Made by a program: the position numbers and the translations under genes. The notes under the pieces are model-generated. The model worked only from the letters and a program-made list of their open reading frames with translations, made no database searches and was not told where the DNA came from. Positions 32,264 through 44,700 of a DNA stretch of 64,000 bases are shown here, piece by piece. How positions within the stretch are numbered: the stretch's first letter is position 1; every line of letters starts with the position of its first letter. Location: the NCBI GenBank assembly GCA_008477525.1, contig SPDT01000001.1, positions 248,001-312,000 on the forward strand. Reading direction: 5' to 3'. This DNA comes from Hypomyces perniciosus. Lineage: Eukaryota > Ascomycota > Sordariomycetes > Hypocreales > Hypocreaceae.

Positions 32264-34822
32264 ATGGCATCTAAGCACCACCCACTGAGACGCTCATGTG
32301 CCTTTTGCCGAGCCAGAAAGATCAAATGCTCCAATGGAGTCATCTGCGATGCTTGCAGAAGGCAAGGAGCTGATTGTATCTACGACTTTGAGGCTTCCCG
32401 ACCCAAAGCGCGGAATGGCAATATCAGCAGCCCTAGATTAGAGGCTACCATAATGCGTGGAGAGTCGCCATTCCGTCTTCGGCGACAACAATCATCAAAC
32501 CGCGGCTCGTCTATATCCAGTTCTGTGGGAGCTACCCCTGTGGGAACTACCCCTGAGGATCCAACTCCTGCTGAGGAAGGCGAAACGGTCGCCGAAGCCC
32601 TGGAGCAGACTTTCTACTGCCAGAGCCTTCCTACTGATAAAAGATCACCTTTCGTGCCATTGAAAGAAGGCATGACATCCAATTCCTGTCCGAATAACAT
32701 CAAATATAACGGCATTCTTTCCTTCTTAGCACAGGACCTTGTGGGGTTGGTCACAAATCGGTTCGGATCGCTTGGCTGCCACCACATCGAGAATGGAGGT
32801 GCCCGATTCTTCCACTCAGGTTTGCTCAACGACGAGACGCAGACTATGTTCGACAATACGTCTCTGAGTGACAGCCCCCTTTCTGAGTATGGCCAACGAC
32901 AACAGACCCAGCTGATAGACGTGTGGTTCTCGGTACACCCACTCTCTTTTCTGGTCTCCAAAACGCTACTCCTCCGGGAACTTCGCGATGGGACCCACGA
33001 CGAGATCCTCCTGGCTGCCATGATGGCTGATGCGAACTTCAGCATCGGCGACGAAGGCGCTATTGCAAAGGGACATGCCCTACTACGATGGGCAACGGCC
33101 CAACTGCGAACGCGACCTCTCCGACCGGACGCATCATCACAAAACGGTGGATCTGGAATCTCGACTAGAATGTTTAGCGGCATACCTACAGCCCAAGCAC
33201 TCATGATCCTGGGGTGGAGCGCCCTGTGTTCTTCCCAAGCACGACGGGCCATCTGCTATATAGGCCTCGCAGGAAAGATGGCCACCGAGATCGAGGAACA
33301 GATGTCGAGCGCAGAGGCCCCACTGGCTTCTAGTCGCATTAACGGCATTGATGTCTTTGATGTGGAAAAGGAGATTGCTTCCTTCCTTTACTGGTCCAGT
33401 TATTCGATCAGCCTTTGGGCATCTCTCCAAATGGGTAACAGCCATTTCTCTACACCCCTGCTAAGTTCGATGACCTCCATCTTCCCCCCAGTCACAGAAA
33501 CTTCATCTGTCATCATCCAGCTCGACCTCATCTCCGAAAACTTCAGCACAATCCAAAAACAAAAGTCTGTTATACAAGACATGTGGCCCCTTGCGCACAT
33601 TACAAGCGTAGTCGCTTACATCTGCGGTCTCTACCCCCATGATGGAGTTATTGTGGAAAGCCCGACGATCAGCCTCCAACAGCAAGCTCCTCTCGCCTTA
33701 CACAAGATACAACAAGGGAATCAAGAACGAGATATTACATGTATATATCGTGATATAAACAGCACCCTCATGGAAAGCATTCATGCCCTTAACCAGCAAG
33801 TGTCGGAAGTCTCGTTTCGGAGCCTTGTCTTGGCTGCGTACCACATCATGGCCATTCATTTCCTATTCCCAAAGATGCCTCCGGGTCAACCAGAAGAAGA
33901 ATTTTCAGAGGAGACAATAGAGTGGTTCTACTCACTTGCTGAGGAAATCTCAGAGACCTTCAACTCTATATCGGAACAGCCACAGGACTTCTTTGCCATA
34001 ACGCCATCTGTGCGGTCGTCGTTGCCTGATATATTCTGTCTTGCGCTTGATGCTTCCGCCCGTGCCCTCAGTCTCATTATTTCTAAAAGAGAGACGAGCG
34101 GCCAATTGATGGATATGCCAATGACGCATTCCTATGAGAGCAAGATGGAGGCTTTGACAAATACACTCTACGAAATGAGTCGGCATGACTTTCTCATCCA
34201 AGGAAACTCCTTGAGGTTGACTAAGAAACAACTCAAAGCATGTTTGAGGACTTTCGGAACCCAATCTAAACCCAATTCCTCCGGATTTCCGTCACCCGAT
34301 AGCTTCTATACCTACCAGTCTATGCCCCATTCTCCCCCAACCATCCTTGAGTCGAGGTCAGACCACTTGTCGCAGGAGACAATAACCGCTATCGACCCAA
34401 CCAGACCATCCGTCTCGCCAATGGACATGCTAAGCCTGCCGTCGCAAATTCGGTCCAGGATGGCCTCAGTGTCAGACACAACATCGTCCTCCGGTATGAA
34501 CCCCCCCAGTCCCGTCGACGATGTGCAGAAGCCAGAGTGGAACACAACAGATTACATTTTCCACGACATTCCCGAATCGGAATCTATGTTCGGAGCTACA
34601 GGGGACCAACTCGGTGCTTCTACCTTGATGGACATGCAGAATGCCTGGCCCTCCCAGACGCCTGGCGTCATGGATTTTGAAATTACAGGTCCTGTGGCTG
34701 GGATCCAATGGAATTGGCCAGAATTGAGCGCGAACACAGGCGCAACGATGACGATGGCGTCTGACATGGATCCCATGCTGTATTACGTGGACGGTGGTCA
34801 CCACTACACCAACAAAAGGTGA
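32264..34822 (+). CDS. Zn2Cys6 fungal-type transcription factor
   Basis: A single-exon regulator of 852 aa. The start at MASKHH places the DNA-binding zinc cluster at the N-terminus as usual: Cys 12, 15, 22, 28, 31 and 38 with spacing C-x2-C-x6-C-x5-C-x2-C-x6-C (CAFCRARKIKC then CDACRRQGADC). A Ser/Thr/Pro-rich linker follows (about 60-130). Then comes the helical fungal-specific regulatory region (from about 215, VWFSVHPLSFLVSKTLLL, to about 640) with GIPTAQALMILGWSALCSS. The C-terminal part is low-complexity and acidic, rich in Ser, Pro, Met and Asp, likely an activation domain. The frame is open upstream to 32009, so a longer N-terminus is possible. It is 2.4 kb beyond the HsbA-type gene with a tRNA between, so there is no firm case that it controls the PKS. 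The target pathway is unknown. Confidence 0.9.
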   Translation: MASKHHPLRRSCAFCRARKIKCSNGVICDACRRQGADCIYDFEASRPKARNGNISSPRLEATIMRGESPFRLRRQQSSNRGSSISSSVGATPVGTTPEDPTPAEEGETVAEALEQTFYCQSLPTDKRSPFVPLKEGMTSNSCPNNIKYNGILSFLAQDLVGLVTNRFGSLGCHHIENGGARFFHSGLLNDETQTMFDNTSLSDSPLSEYGQRQQTQLIDVWFSVHPLSFLVSKTLLLRELRDGTHDEILLAAMMADANFSIGDEGAIAKGHALLRWATAQLRTRPLRPDASSQNGGSGISTRMFSGIPTAQALMILGWSALCSSQARRAICYIGLAGKMATEIEEQMSSAEAPLASSRINGIDVFDVEKEIASFLYWSSYSISLWASLQMGNSHFSTPLLSSMTSIFPPVTETSSVIIQLDLISENFSTIQKQKSVIQDMWPLAHITSVVAYICGLYPHDGVIVESPTISLQQQAPLALHKIQQGNQERDITCIYRDINSTLMESIHALNQQVSEVSFRSLVLAAYHIMAIHFLFPKMPPGQPEEEFSEETIEWFYSLAEEISETFNSISEQPQDFFAITPSVRSSLPDIFCLALDASARALSLIISKRETSGQLMDMPMTHSYESKMEALTNTLYEMSRHDFLIQGNSLRLTKKQLKACLRTFGTQSKPNSSGFPSPDSFYTYQSMPHSPPTILESRSDHLSQETITAIDPTRPSVSPMDMLSLPSQIRSRMASVSDTTSSSGMNPPSPVDDVQKPEWNTTDYIFHDIPESESMFGATGDQLGASTLMDMQNAWPSQTPGVMDFEITGPVAGIQWNWPELSANTGATMTMASDMDPMLYYVDGGHHYTNKR

Positions 34823-36415
34823 TAAGAAGCGCAGAGGCAAACCTGGTTCACAAGTCCGACATCCGGCCCCATCCGGCCCCACACCCGATTCCCACATTCC
34901 TTTAATGGAAGCCGGACGCCGGCAAGAGTCCGTGCGCCTTGCATGTGCTTCTACGAGTACGAGGCAAAGAGTGGAACGAACGGAACCCCTCGAATACATA
35001 TTACGCATGTTTTTTTTCATGGTTTGGAGTTAACTTGGGAGCTCTTATCCCAATTGAGTTATATTTGACAAAAGATAGAGTGGATCTATCTTCAGCGGTG
35101 TCGACGCGAGATGGAGTCAGTACCGTGCTATCAGGTCGACAGGCCCCTATAGTCCTTTCCAGCTGTTCATTGTTCTTTTTGTAAAATAGCGCTCATATTT
35201 TGGGGCTTTACGAGAAAAATATCTCTATCTATTATTACGCGGTTTTTATTATTTCTTATAATATATTACCTAGACCATGGACTTTTGTTGCCCTCTCATA
35301 GTGGGCTGTCTGTGGCGTTGGATCTTCGAGTCAGGCTTCATGTGTATAATGAATAATCACTGCATTAGAGTGCGTCCTTTATAGAGTTGATGAGTTAATG
35401 ATTTATGACAACTTTTTCGAACTGGGATTGTTTCTTGGCATGTGAAATACACTGCTTGTTAACTGCTGCTTGGACCGAGGGCATGAGCTGAGGAGACTCC
35501 CTGGGAAAATCCTAATCGAATGTTGTACCTACACAAGTCCTAGATCACCATAACCGATGTGTCAGGGATTTCCCTGTGTGTTGAAGGAACTGGGTTTTCG
35601 GCCTTGGCGCGGGAGGATTACAAGTCGCGCATGAAGGCACTTTTTACGGGGACATGTACATAGATAGCAAGTCCCATGCAAGTCTCGCTGAGGAAGGTTA
35701 TCATAGAAACTTGAGCCTCATTCCCAAAATATGACAAGGGAAGAACACAGTGTTCTGGTAAACAAAAATAGTTTGATCGCCGAGGCGTTGGAAGCTAAAG
35801 CGTCCCCTCGGTAAGTTTAGTGGGCAACTTTTTGGGCGAGCATGAGGATCGGACATCCATGAGATAAAAATAAAGACCAGTCAACATGGATTGACTTCGC
35901 TCCAATTTTCTAGCCATCCCAAATTTAGTACTTCCCTTCGTAGGATTTCCGTCTGCCTAAGATCGGATCAGACGGCATCAAATCTGACCCGACTACCGAA
36001 AGGCAAGTCGTAGAGCTGGGATGTACCTGGCGGAAGATATCCGAGGCACTGAATGCCGTGGGATTTGAATCCGGGGTGGATGACGAAGGATTGTGCGTGA
36101 GGATATCTTGGACGTCTCCAATTACCAAAAATGGTACAGTGGCACATCATTCAATACTACTTCGTGTGGTGGCTATGACTTTTTAAAATACGTTGGATTT
36201 GTTGGTCTGGACCAGCTACTATGTTTATTCATATTATGACTAGGGCAGTACCACAACTACGGTTCTGACGTCAGTTCACATTACTAGGCCTCTGCATGAT
36301 GATATTTAGCATCATTGCTTCTCGGCGGGTGTGAGAGTATAGGCTTGAACTTTCTTGCCTGCGCTTTGGCTCAAGGCACAGCCCACCCAGCGAGTTCCGA
36401 TGTTCTAAACGCAAA
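34823..36415. other. Gene-free region
   Basis: 3' side of the Zn2Cys6 gene and about 1.2 kb of AT-rich DNA. A tandem pair of a 10-bp unit (ATCCGGCCCC) lies at 34861-34880. An open stretch without ATG at about 35943-36184 (+) could be a relic of coding sequence; I cannot name it. Confidence 0.45.
36408..36415. repeat. Target-site duplication, left copy
   Basis: AACGCAAA, identical to 37149-37156 on the other side of the 733-bp element. Confidence 0.85.
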
Positions 36416-37148
36416 GAGTAATGCTATTGGAACAGACAAAAATTGCTACTGGAACAGATAGTCTGTGCGCAGCTGCGAAATTCTCCCAGCAATTTCCCTC
36501 AACATATAACTTACTCCTTTACATAACACTTAATTCCAACACCATTAAATTGCTTTAAATAACAGGTCTTTAATATATATTTATCTATTTATATACATTC
36601 CCTTAAACTAACTATTCTTCCAGCTGCGTAGCTAGTATAATCTTTTTAATCTTCTCGATCTGGGATAATACTACTGCTGCTGCTACTGCTGTAGCAGAGA
36701 TATAGCTTTATCGGCTAGAAGTTTTTATAACCCGCAATCTATTACAGCCTCTAGAAAGTTGACTGGATATTCTAGGCCCCTGTAATATCGGCTGCGAGCT
36801 CTCAATCTCTGACTGTAAGGGGACCCGTTGTATGCTGGGGTTAAGCCGACGTATAGGTGGTCGGCCCCGGGGCCGACCTCTCGGCTGCACCTGTAACTGT
36901 TGTTATAATTCTTGTATAGCAGCCTTACTGCTGCTGCTGCGTCCTTGCCCTCGTGGCCGCCCTCGTTATAGCTGCTGTCACAATTGTTGTGTAGCAATAA
37001 TAGAGCTGCTGCTGTTATTGCTGCTGTTATTGCTGCTTAAGTTGTTGTTTGCGGAAGATCGAGGAATTGAAAGCTAGGACGATTTCTGTGTGCGCGCACG
37101 GACTATCTGTTCCAGTAGCAATTTTTATCTGTTCCAATAGCATTACTC
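36416..37148. mobile_element. Non-autonomous DNA transposon (MITE-like), 733 bp, 8-bp target duplication
   Basis: The ends are inverted repeats of about 55 bp with two mismatches: 36416 inward and 37148 inward both read GAGTAATGCTATTGG and continue matching. Each end holds an internal repeated motif GGAACAGAYA. The element is flanked by an exact 8-bp direct repeat AACGCAAA (36408-36415 and 37149-37156), as expected of a target-site duplication; 8 bp points to the hAT superfamily. No intact transposase is present. The interior has CTG/CAG-type triplet runs and an Arg/Gly/Pro coding-like stretch on the minus strand (RGRPRGRPP), possibly remains of an autonomous parent's 5' coding end. The intact duplication and few end mismatches suggest a fairly recent insertion. 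Confidence 0.88.
36859..36878. repeat. Perfect 20-bp GC-rich palindrome inside the mobile element
   Basis: Centred on CCCCGGGG with arms GGTCGG and CCGACC. Outer arms AGCCGA (36845-36850) and TCGGCT (36881-36886) extend the possible hairpin across a small interior loop. It is much more GC-rich than its surroundings. Confidence 0.85.
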
Positions 37149-37156
37149 AACGCAAA
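37149..37156. repeat. Target-site duplication, right copy
   Basis: AACGCAAA, identical to 36408-36415 on the other side of the 733-bp element. Confidence 0.85.
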
Positions 37157-40100
37157 TTGCAAATATGGTTATACAGAACATGCCGCCCTTCTCCATCAAA
37201 CGAGTTGAGGGTGTAGGCGTCTCTGTGGGACATCTAACCCGCCTTTTGCCGGTGAGAGCCGTGTCCTTGAGTGCTCAATGGAAACTGGGTAAAGTTTTCC
37301 GGTAGCTAATCAAAGCTTGAGGACAATATATCCAGTCCATTTGGTGTACTACTCTAATTATGACGGCCAGACATGGTAGAGACAGAGGGATTGTGGGTAG
37401 TGGTTCTATAATAGTACATGGCACGCGGTATACAGTAATATATTCTCTTATCTTGTGTCGAAGTGGTGAGGGGGTGGTTGTGGTTATGAGTTACAAGGCT
37501 TTTGTCTTCATACGTTAGGATCATGTTGAATCAAGAATAGGGGGCCCACGTGAGCAGTTGAGACCAGTCCATAAAGCCATTCAGGTCTGCCGTATAGTCA
37601 AGTATACCATCTTTTAGATGTACATGCACACTTGCTTGAGTGACTGTAGTGGAAATTCCCGATGCTGTTCAATGACAGTTTGTGGGCGTCCGGGACAAGG
37701 CGGCGATCGACATTGTTTGCCGTCGAAAGAGGCAGTCAGGCGAACTAACTATGCCGCATTATTTTGCCGCAGTCATTTCTCGGTTGGCTTGAGCAGCAGC
37801 TCATCAGATCGTCCGCCTTGCACATATTGCGTCATTGTTGGTTGACGGTTGGACGGGGGAGTGCTTGAAAGGTGTGAGCACGATTCTCCTGTAGCCGTTT
37901 ATTATCGCACATAGTCTTAAAAACATGCTTACTCGGGGTTTCTATATGCTTCTTGATGCAAGGATTAAGTACAACCATAGAGCTCCGACAATAGCCTACA
38001 AAGCACACTTTAGTAACATGTTTGGAGAGCGGACTGCTACTCCATCTGAGTAGTCCAAAAAGCCACTTCAAATTTCTGGGAAACTACTTCGTATTCATCT
38101 CATGATTCATTCACAAGGTTTGCCATGACATCGCATGCCTCTTAACCAATCTTGAAGCTGGGGAGACGGGTGTTGAAGAGGAAAGACAGCGGACTATTCC
38201 ATACACTGTCGATCGTTGAGCTAGTTGTAATTGAGCCTCCAGGACTGAGAAATCGTGCGTCATCTGGCGTAGCGGTAAATATAGATAGTAAGTGTATGGA
38301 GTACCAACATGCTGATGGCTGAGACAATGCTGCGGTGCTGAAATAGGGGGCAAGGGGCAGCGTGTAAGCGAGTGCCGCCATGTCCTCGTGATGGATGGAT
38401 GGGATTCTGCGTTTTCGGGCGAGAGAAGACGGAAGCTTGTTCCTATCTTTACAAGTCTTTGGCGTAAAGTTTTAGACGGTGAGGCTGGAGTTCTCTTAAT
38501 ACACTCGCCTAGAAAGGACATGCGTTACGGATGGCAATGGAAATGGAAATGAATGAATCACTTCTATTCTCAACATCGTCTCGCCAACTATTTCTCAGCT
38601 GGGCCTAACAGAATTGAGGGCTGTTCTAATACCAAGATGCTTCTTTAATTATCCCCTTCTTTTCTTCTTCTGTTTTAGACCCCGATACCACACCTTCATC
38701 CTCGCCATAAGATTGGCCATGGTTGATTCCCCCCGTATTGCACACGACTAGTTGCGAGTTCATCGAAACCAATCCCATCGTTTGGCTTCTAAGAACCCGA
38801 CTCTTGTGGCGAAGCGTTTACTTGATGTACGATTGGCCCGGGCTAGCGACTCGTCGGGCACATCTCTCCTAGTAGATCGTTAGCTGCTGCACCAGCGATG
38901 CGTGCAGGGATCCTGCTTTCTGACAACCGCACTCCATTCGACTCTGTTCGCCAATGCATGGATAAGCCGCATTGGTGCTGATAATAGCTCTATTCTATAC
39001 TAGGAGTATGTGGCTGCATGGCTGCTCCTCCTGCTGATTTACTATAACCCTCGCCATTTCGATAGGGCTGTTAGCGTCCGAGTTGGGCCCCAAGCTTGGG
39101 ACGAGAATTGCATCGCATTGTTCTTAGGGGCAAGGCTGATTTCCTAGCTGGTGGATTGCCATCAATCATGGCCGCCTCTGCCTATATTGTCACGACACCA
39201 TCGCGTGGTGGCGATTACATCACGAGATGCTATGCATAACTCTGCCCACTTGTTATTGAATAGACCTGTCCTTATAATATGTCTTAGGTGGGCGGCATCA
39301 CGCCATCACGGACTAATAGGTCCATTTGTTTAGCAACGGTTGCCTGAACGTTGTCTTAGTCCTACTACTTCCATCTTAGACTTTGGGCCAGCTCCATCTA
39401 ACTCATCGGCCAACCTTTCAGGACTACTGCCGAGTTGGAGATGAGGCTGTAGTGTACAATTTAACTGGGGGAAATACATTTGATAACAGGGCTCACTAGG
39501 CTAGTACACTATGAGGCGGCACTCCTCGACTTTAAGAGATAGACCACAAGATACAACGTGGGTAATGTGATGATGGAGGATATCACGCCTTGTAGCGAGA
39601 GCCGTGTCCCGGAAACCAACTCTTGAAGGATAGACTTTCCGTTATTTCAAGGGTACTCTCATCTAAAGAGGCGTGTGCCTAAAAAAAGCATACGCCTACC
39701 CAGAACCCAGCATCTAGGGCGCCAACATGCAAGCGCAGGTACTTGGATGAAGAAGTCACTCGGTCACTTGATGTACCCATTTGCATGAACTACCGTTATC
39801 ATGCGTTCGACCTAGTGCTCGACGAGCAAGGCTTCGCATCGCCGCGTCCTAGGACCCTCCTCCTGCTTGGTGCCTGGCTGGTCCGCTCATGGTTCGAGTA
39901 GGCAAGGCAAAGTTTTACTTTCATATGTTCATAATGTCTGCAACGAAGATATTCAACGTCCAAGTGACCACCTCGAGCTGTTTCGTTGTCCACGAAGAGG
40001 CAAACACAGCATCTTCAACTGTTTCGATGCCACCATGATTCATATTGCCTGGATGTCGCCTAGTTGAAATGTTCGACGTTTGTCCGGAACCGTTTCTTCA

Positions 40101-40437
40101 AAACTGGCGACGTCTAAAATATGCCATGAAACTTTGCCAGACCAATTCCCCGTAGTCAATTGGATCCATCTTTAATGCCCCTCTAATACAGATAGATAGC
40201 CACTGCCGTGGCGTGAGGCGAGTGTTGAGCACGAAGACCACTCCAAGAGTTGGCTCGATCAAGCTGGCTGGCTTTGTGTCTAATCGCCCATAAGAAGTCA
40301 TGGGTTTCAATGGCTTCTCGGGACTCATTCCCGTCACTGGTCCTCATAAGCATCAGGTAGGCGTAGCTTGAGACATCGAAGGCTCTTTCATTAGGCACAA
40401 GTATGTCTAAGAGAGTGGAGCATCCATGTATCCCAAA
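37157..40437. other. Gene-poor region
   Basis: About 3.3 kb without a supportable gene. Short frames (37618-37845 +, 38111-38521 -, 39867-40067 +, 40098-40337 -) match nothing I know. The density of stops in every frame suggests non-coding DNA or decayed sequence. Confidence 0.45.
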
Positions 40438-41709
40438 TTAAGGAGTGATCATGCTTTGTAACGGCACCTCCCAGTACCAGCTCGCTACAGCCATCCCGCC
40501 CACACTCATCATCACAGCCATAAGGAAGTTGATGTCATTGTTATCCAGCCAGTCTAGGCCGTTCTCAACGATACGGGAGGGTCGCTCATCCCCAAAGCTG
40601 GGCTTGCGATGCTTGTTCTTGGGGTCGAACTTATCCGTAACATCTTCTGTCTCGTCAACTGCTGACCCGTCAGCAATTTTTACGGCCTTCCTGCCCTCTC
40701 CTTGTGAAACGGCAGCTTTTGCGTCCGCCCGCTTGGTCGAACCGCCGGCAACATTGTCATCTGTCACTAGAACGCGGCCGCCGCCCTCGCCTTCAATGAT
40801 TTTACCGGTGCGCACATCCTTAACGGAGCGCTGGAACAAGGCACCAAGTACACTGTCCAGAACGCTACCCAAGGTGCCCCAGATAACCATGAAGCCCATA
40901 AACAGCCTCCGGTTCTCACCCGTCCACGGCGCACCGCCTCCAGGTGTAAGGGCTGTAGATTCGTTGCATACGGGCAGAAACAGCATCGCCGCTGTCACGA
41001 TTACTATCGAGCCGAGGAGTCCAGCCCCCAGCCCCAGTAGCGTCACACCGCCGTTCGTTCCGCGAGGCACCTTGCGCAGTGTAGGAGATATAATCAGACG
41101 GGGCTGGCTCTTTGACAAGATGCCAAGTTCGGAGCTGAACGTATCGGCAGCAACTGCAGCGTAGTTGGCGATGATTCCAACAACGAAAAGGTCGCCTCCC
41201 CACGAGTAACACATTGTTCCGTCGGGCTTCGGGGCGTCGGGATTCTTGAGAGCGGCGGCTCTGGCGTAGAGCTGATTTGCATGTAGGACGGTCAGGATGG
41301 AGGCCATGAGCGAGTTGGCAAAGACTTGGTATCGATCGTCAGCATACAGGAGTCTCTATTTAAGCGGCTGGCGCTTGCTTACCTTGAACATGCGTCCGGG
41401 GGCCTTCTCCGCCGGTTGCGCCTTTGGCATGCATCGTGAGCGTCGCCTTGACATTTTCCTTGACCTAGCTCGATATCTCAGCCTTGTGCGACCAGCAGAT
41501 CGCATACTCCATGGTCAACGTACATGCGTTACCCGTGTTCCTGCTAAGAAGAAGACGCCCAACAAAACAAAGGGGAGATTCCACGGGTGATAGGCGTGCG
41601 CGATAGCTGTCAGCGTGGCCGCGAAGATGCCCACTGGAGTCAGCGACTTCTTCCTCCACGCTCGTCCAACCAGGAGTACGATCGCCGGTACTGCGATAAC
41701 GGGCTTCAT
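40438..41709 (-). CDS. TMEM19/DUF92-family integral membrane protein
   Basis: Exons on the minus strand are 41709-41524, 41464-41383 and 41324-40438, giving 384 aa in phase with GT-AG introns. The N-terminus MKPVIAVPAIVLLVGRAWRK with SLTPVGIFAATLTAIAHAYHP is the usual DUF92 opening. The motif GGEGPRTHVQVFANS spans the second junction, and KVPRGTNGGVTLLGLGAG is the family's most conserved segment. About six to seven membrane helices are predicted by eye. A charged cytosolic-type loop (about 250-330, rich in Lys/Asp/Glu) precedes the last helix. Bacterial and plant DUF92 members include phytyl-phosphate kinase (VTE6); the fungal and animal TMEM19 function is not established. The start is chosen by family alignment; the frame is open further up to 41850. 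Confidence 0.9.
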
Positions 41710-44700
41710 TACGGTAGACTTGCGCGCAGATTCGGCTCGATTTCGGCTGGTCTTGAAGCTCAATAGCTCTGTTGTTGTGCTGTTATTGTGCGGTTTGGAT
41801 GCGGAGGAGAGCTTTGGTGGAATATACGGACATTCGCACCACGTGCCCACTACCTCGTACGGAGTATTCCGTACCTAAAAAGCTCACAGCCTATGACGTT
41901 TTATCTATTTACCAGCATCATCATCCTTCTGATTCCTTCATGATAGAGCTCAAGCTGTTCGCACTTGGTCATCGGAGCAAAAGGTTGAGAATCGATGCAA
42001 CAAAATGCGTCCCGCTGTTATTATTAAGAACCTTCAGCCGATTGGCTGAGAAACCCACCAATATCGACGTCTCTTAGAGGCATCACCAACCCAAAACTAA
42101 TCCGACTTATCATAAGGCTCATTCCAGTTTCGCCCTTCTCTTCATGACGAATTAATATAGAAACAACCTGCAGAAATCGACATTCTAGTCTTAGGGGCTG
42201 GGCCACCACATATCCCTCCCGATCACACGCCGATTGGAGGGATCATTTATTGCTAACAGTCACCTCACACAAGCGATGGAATCATGGAGGAGGCTATTCC
42301 GCCTTGGATTCGTGATGGATTTCGCGAGCTCTTCATATTTGCTCCCCGTGAAACACCAACTGCAGATCAGCAGTTAGATATCCTCCATGGGCATCAGGTA
42401 CCGTCACACACAACCAGTCTCGAACAGCCGCGCGTCGAGTCTCTCAGTCGTACAGCCTTGGCATTTCCGTTCGTTATCTTATGCCTGATTTTGCAATGGT
42501 TCATCACGCGCTGTTGGCACCGTGAAGCCAAAACTTGGCACTCAGCTCGGCCCTCGTTCACTTGGAGTCATGCATCAAGTCACGCAGCTGTCTTGAGACG
42601 ATTTCGGGTTCAATGTTTGGCGATGTGCATCAAGTCAAGCTATCGTTCAGGTAGGAGAGGGGGACTTCCCTTCATGCGTTTGGCACTCAAATCTTCAAAG
42701 CTGCTCGAATTCATCTATAAGACCATTGGCCATGTTGGCTAGGATTTCAATTCCTTAGGGCACGAACATGGGATACCACAATGCTTCAGTCCCTGGTTCC
42801 TCGGAAAGGGCTGAAGCCGAATAAGCTGCAACAAGATCCAACCCGTGATCAGTCGGTTGGCCCAACACGGGCTTTGCGACACCTACTGGGAAATTAATGT
42901 GCCAGAGATGGATGACCTGACCATCGTATGGTCGCTTGCTAGAACACGTTTTTATCTTGTGGTTGCACCACCGTAGCCACAAGACTGCGGAACATTATGA
43001 GTGTCACCGCGCCAGAGCCTAAACTAATGACATCGGCATCATGGCTGAGAACTCCCACGATAACAAGTCAGTTGCGAAGCACATCATGCATGACCCTTGC
43101 GATCCAAGAACCAGAGCACCTCGTCCTACTATTCACACAACAGCATGAGATTTGCCTCACACGCAACAACAGCAAGATTATAGGATCGTTAAAGTGGTGG
43201 CTAACAAAAGCCATAAGCCCGAGTATGTGCACGATGGTGGAACTGGCGGCAACATCGTGATGCTGATAAATGTGCTGGAGAGGTCCTTGGTCGACGCCAC
43301 CCGCAACGCAACACCAATCATACCTGCAAGGCTTACGAGCTCCTCAACGACGACAGTGGTTAGCCAAGCGAATATTGATGCCACATCGAAGGTAGAGGAT
43401 AGCTAAGCCCCAGAATCCCACCAGTCACAACACATTTACCAACTTGACGAGAGTGGTCGCTTGTCGTTACAGACGTCACATCATGTCCCTCCCTCCTGAT
43501 TTGGACATTCTGAACAGCTGATCAGCCCTGACCAATGTGGTCATCCAAAAAGAAATGTTTACGCATTAAATCCTTTCCGGGGATGGATACAACCCGATGT
43601 TCACAAACCTAGCCAGCGTATATACGATCCGGTATCCAGCGGCATTACACCAGTTTGATCACTTGCGAGCTTCTTTATGCTGTGGCTAAAGAGCCTCCAT
43701 GGAATTCATGAAGCTCGAAGATGGACGTCTCACCACCCTGATATATGTGTGAGCGATTCAGGGACGGGACTTGTCTACCTCATCAATTTGAACTAACCTC
43801 TTGAAACTACACCCCGTGAAATGTACGATATTATTAACTGAATGTACATCAATGGAGCCCAAGTATCCGGGAACCAAGTATTAATCGCTGTGGAGTAGCT
43901 CCTAGCACCAATAACAGGCTCGTGGCCCAACCATGCCGTACTCGCGCTCGTTAACAGCAACCGTAACCGCAACGGAGCTTGCTCTGTTTGAGAATACTAT
44001 CGATGAGGGCACCTCGCCCTATCCCAAGTTGTCCACGCACCCAGAATTTGCGGTTACTCGAGCCACAAATCATCGAGTCGACCAAATCTTTCAAGTTTTG
44101 GACTCGCTCTACCATCAGAGCCTCTAAGATAAACGAGGCAGCCTCAATGTAGATTTGTATATAGCAAATCGAGAGATACACAGAAATTCGTGTCATATTT
44201 TGAACATTAGAGAAATACACCCCCCTTTCTTATGCATATAACTATTAATTGTCATATTAATCCACACCCCTCTTCATTCTCCTAGACTAACCCTCCAATT
44301 GAATCTCTCGATCCAAGGGAATATTTATTATGCAGCTTTCTACTTCTGTTCTATGCCATTTGTCACCGAGTGCCTGGCCTCTTGTGCTGACATGAGGTGA
44401 GTGGGTATGACATATCATCCTTGGATCTCGATTCCTTGCCTCCTGCTCACTAGACACGGGTCTCTACTGGTGTAACTCTTCGCATAGAGTATTTATTACT
44501 TCAGCCTGCCTACATTTATTTTGATCTATAACAACTGCTTCAAGGCCGACTCAACCACTGAATATCTACGTTATGGTGACGACGAATTCCATCTCATTCA
44601 CCGTCCAAGTGGCCCATGTTGCCTTCGACCTTCTTCTCCCTGATAGGCTTGACGATTCGAAAGGTGAAAGTCTTCATAGAGCCCGTCTTTACGTTCATGC

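Noticed and set aside
36708..37077. Transposase or AT-hook protein inside the MITE-like element
   Set aside because: The Arg-Gly-Pro and Gln/Leu-rich frames come from triplet repeats and the palindrome. No transposase motif is present.
40445..41164. Long 239-aa plus-strand open frame
   Set aside because: It is antisense to the well-supported TMEM19/DUF92 gene and shares its codon periodicity. The product is Ser/Pro-rich with no domain, so it is a shadow frame.
43178..43384. Membrane-protein-like minus-strand frame
   Set aside because: It looks like two hydrophobic helices, but it is only 68 aa, has no start context and no extension on either side. At most an unrecognisable relic.
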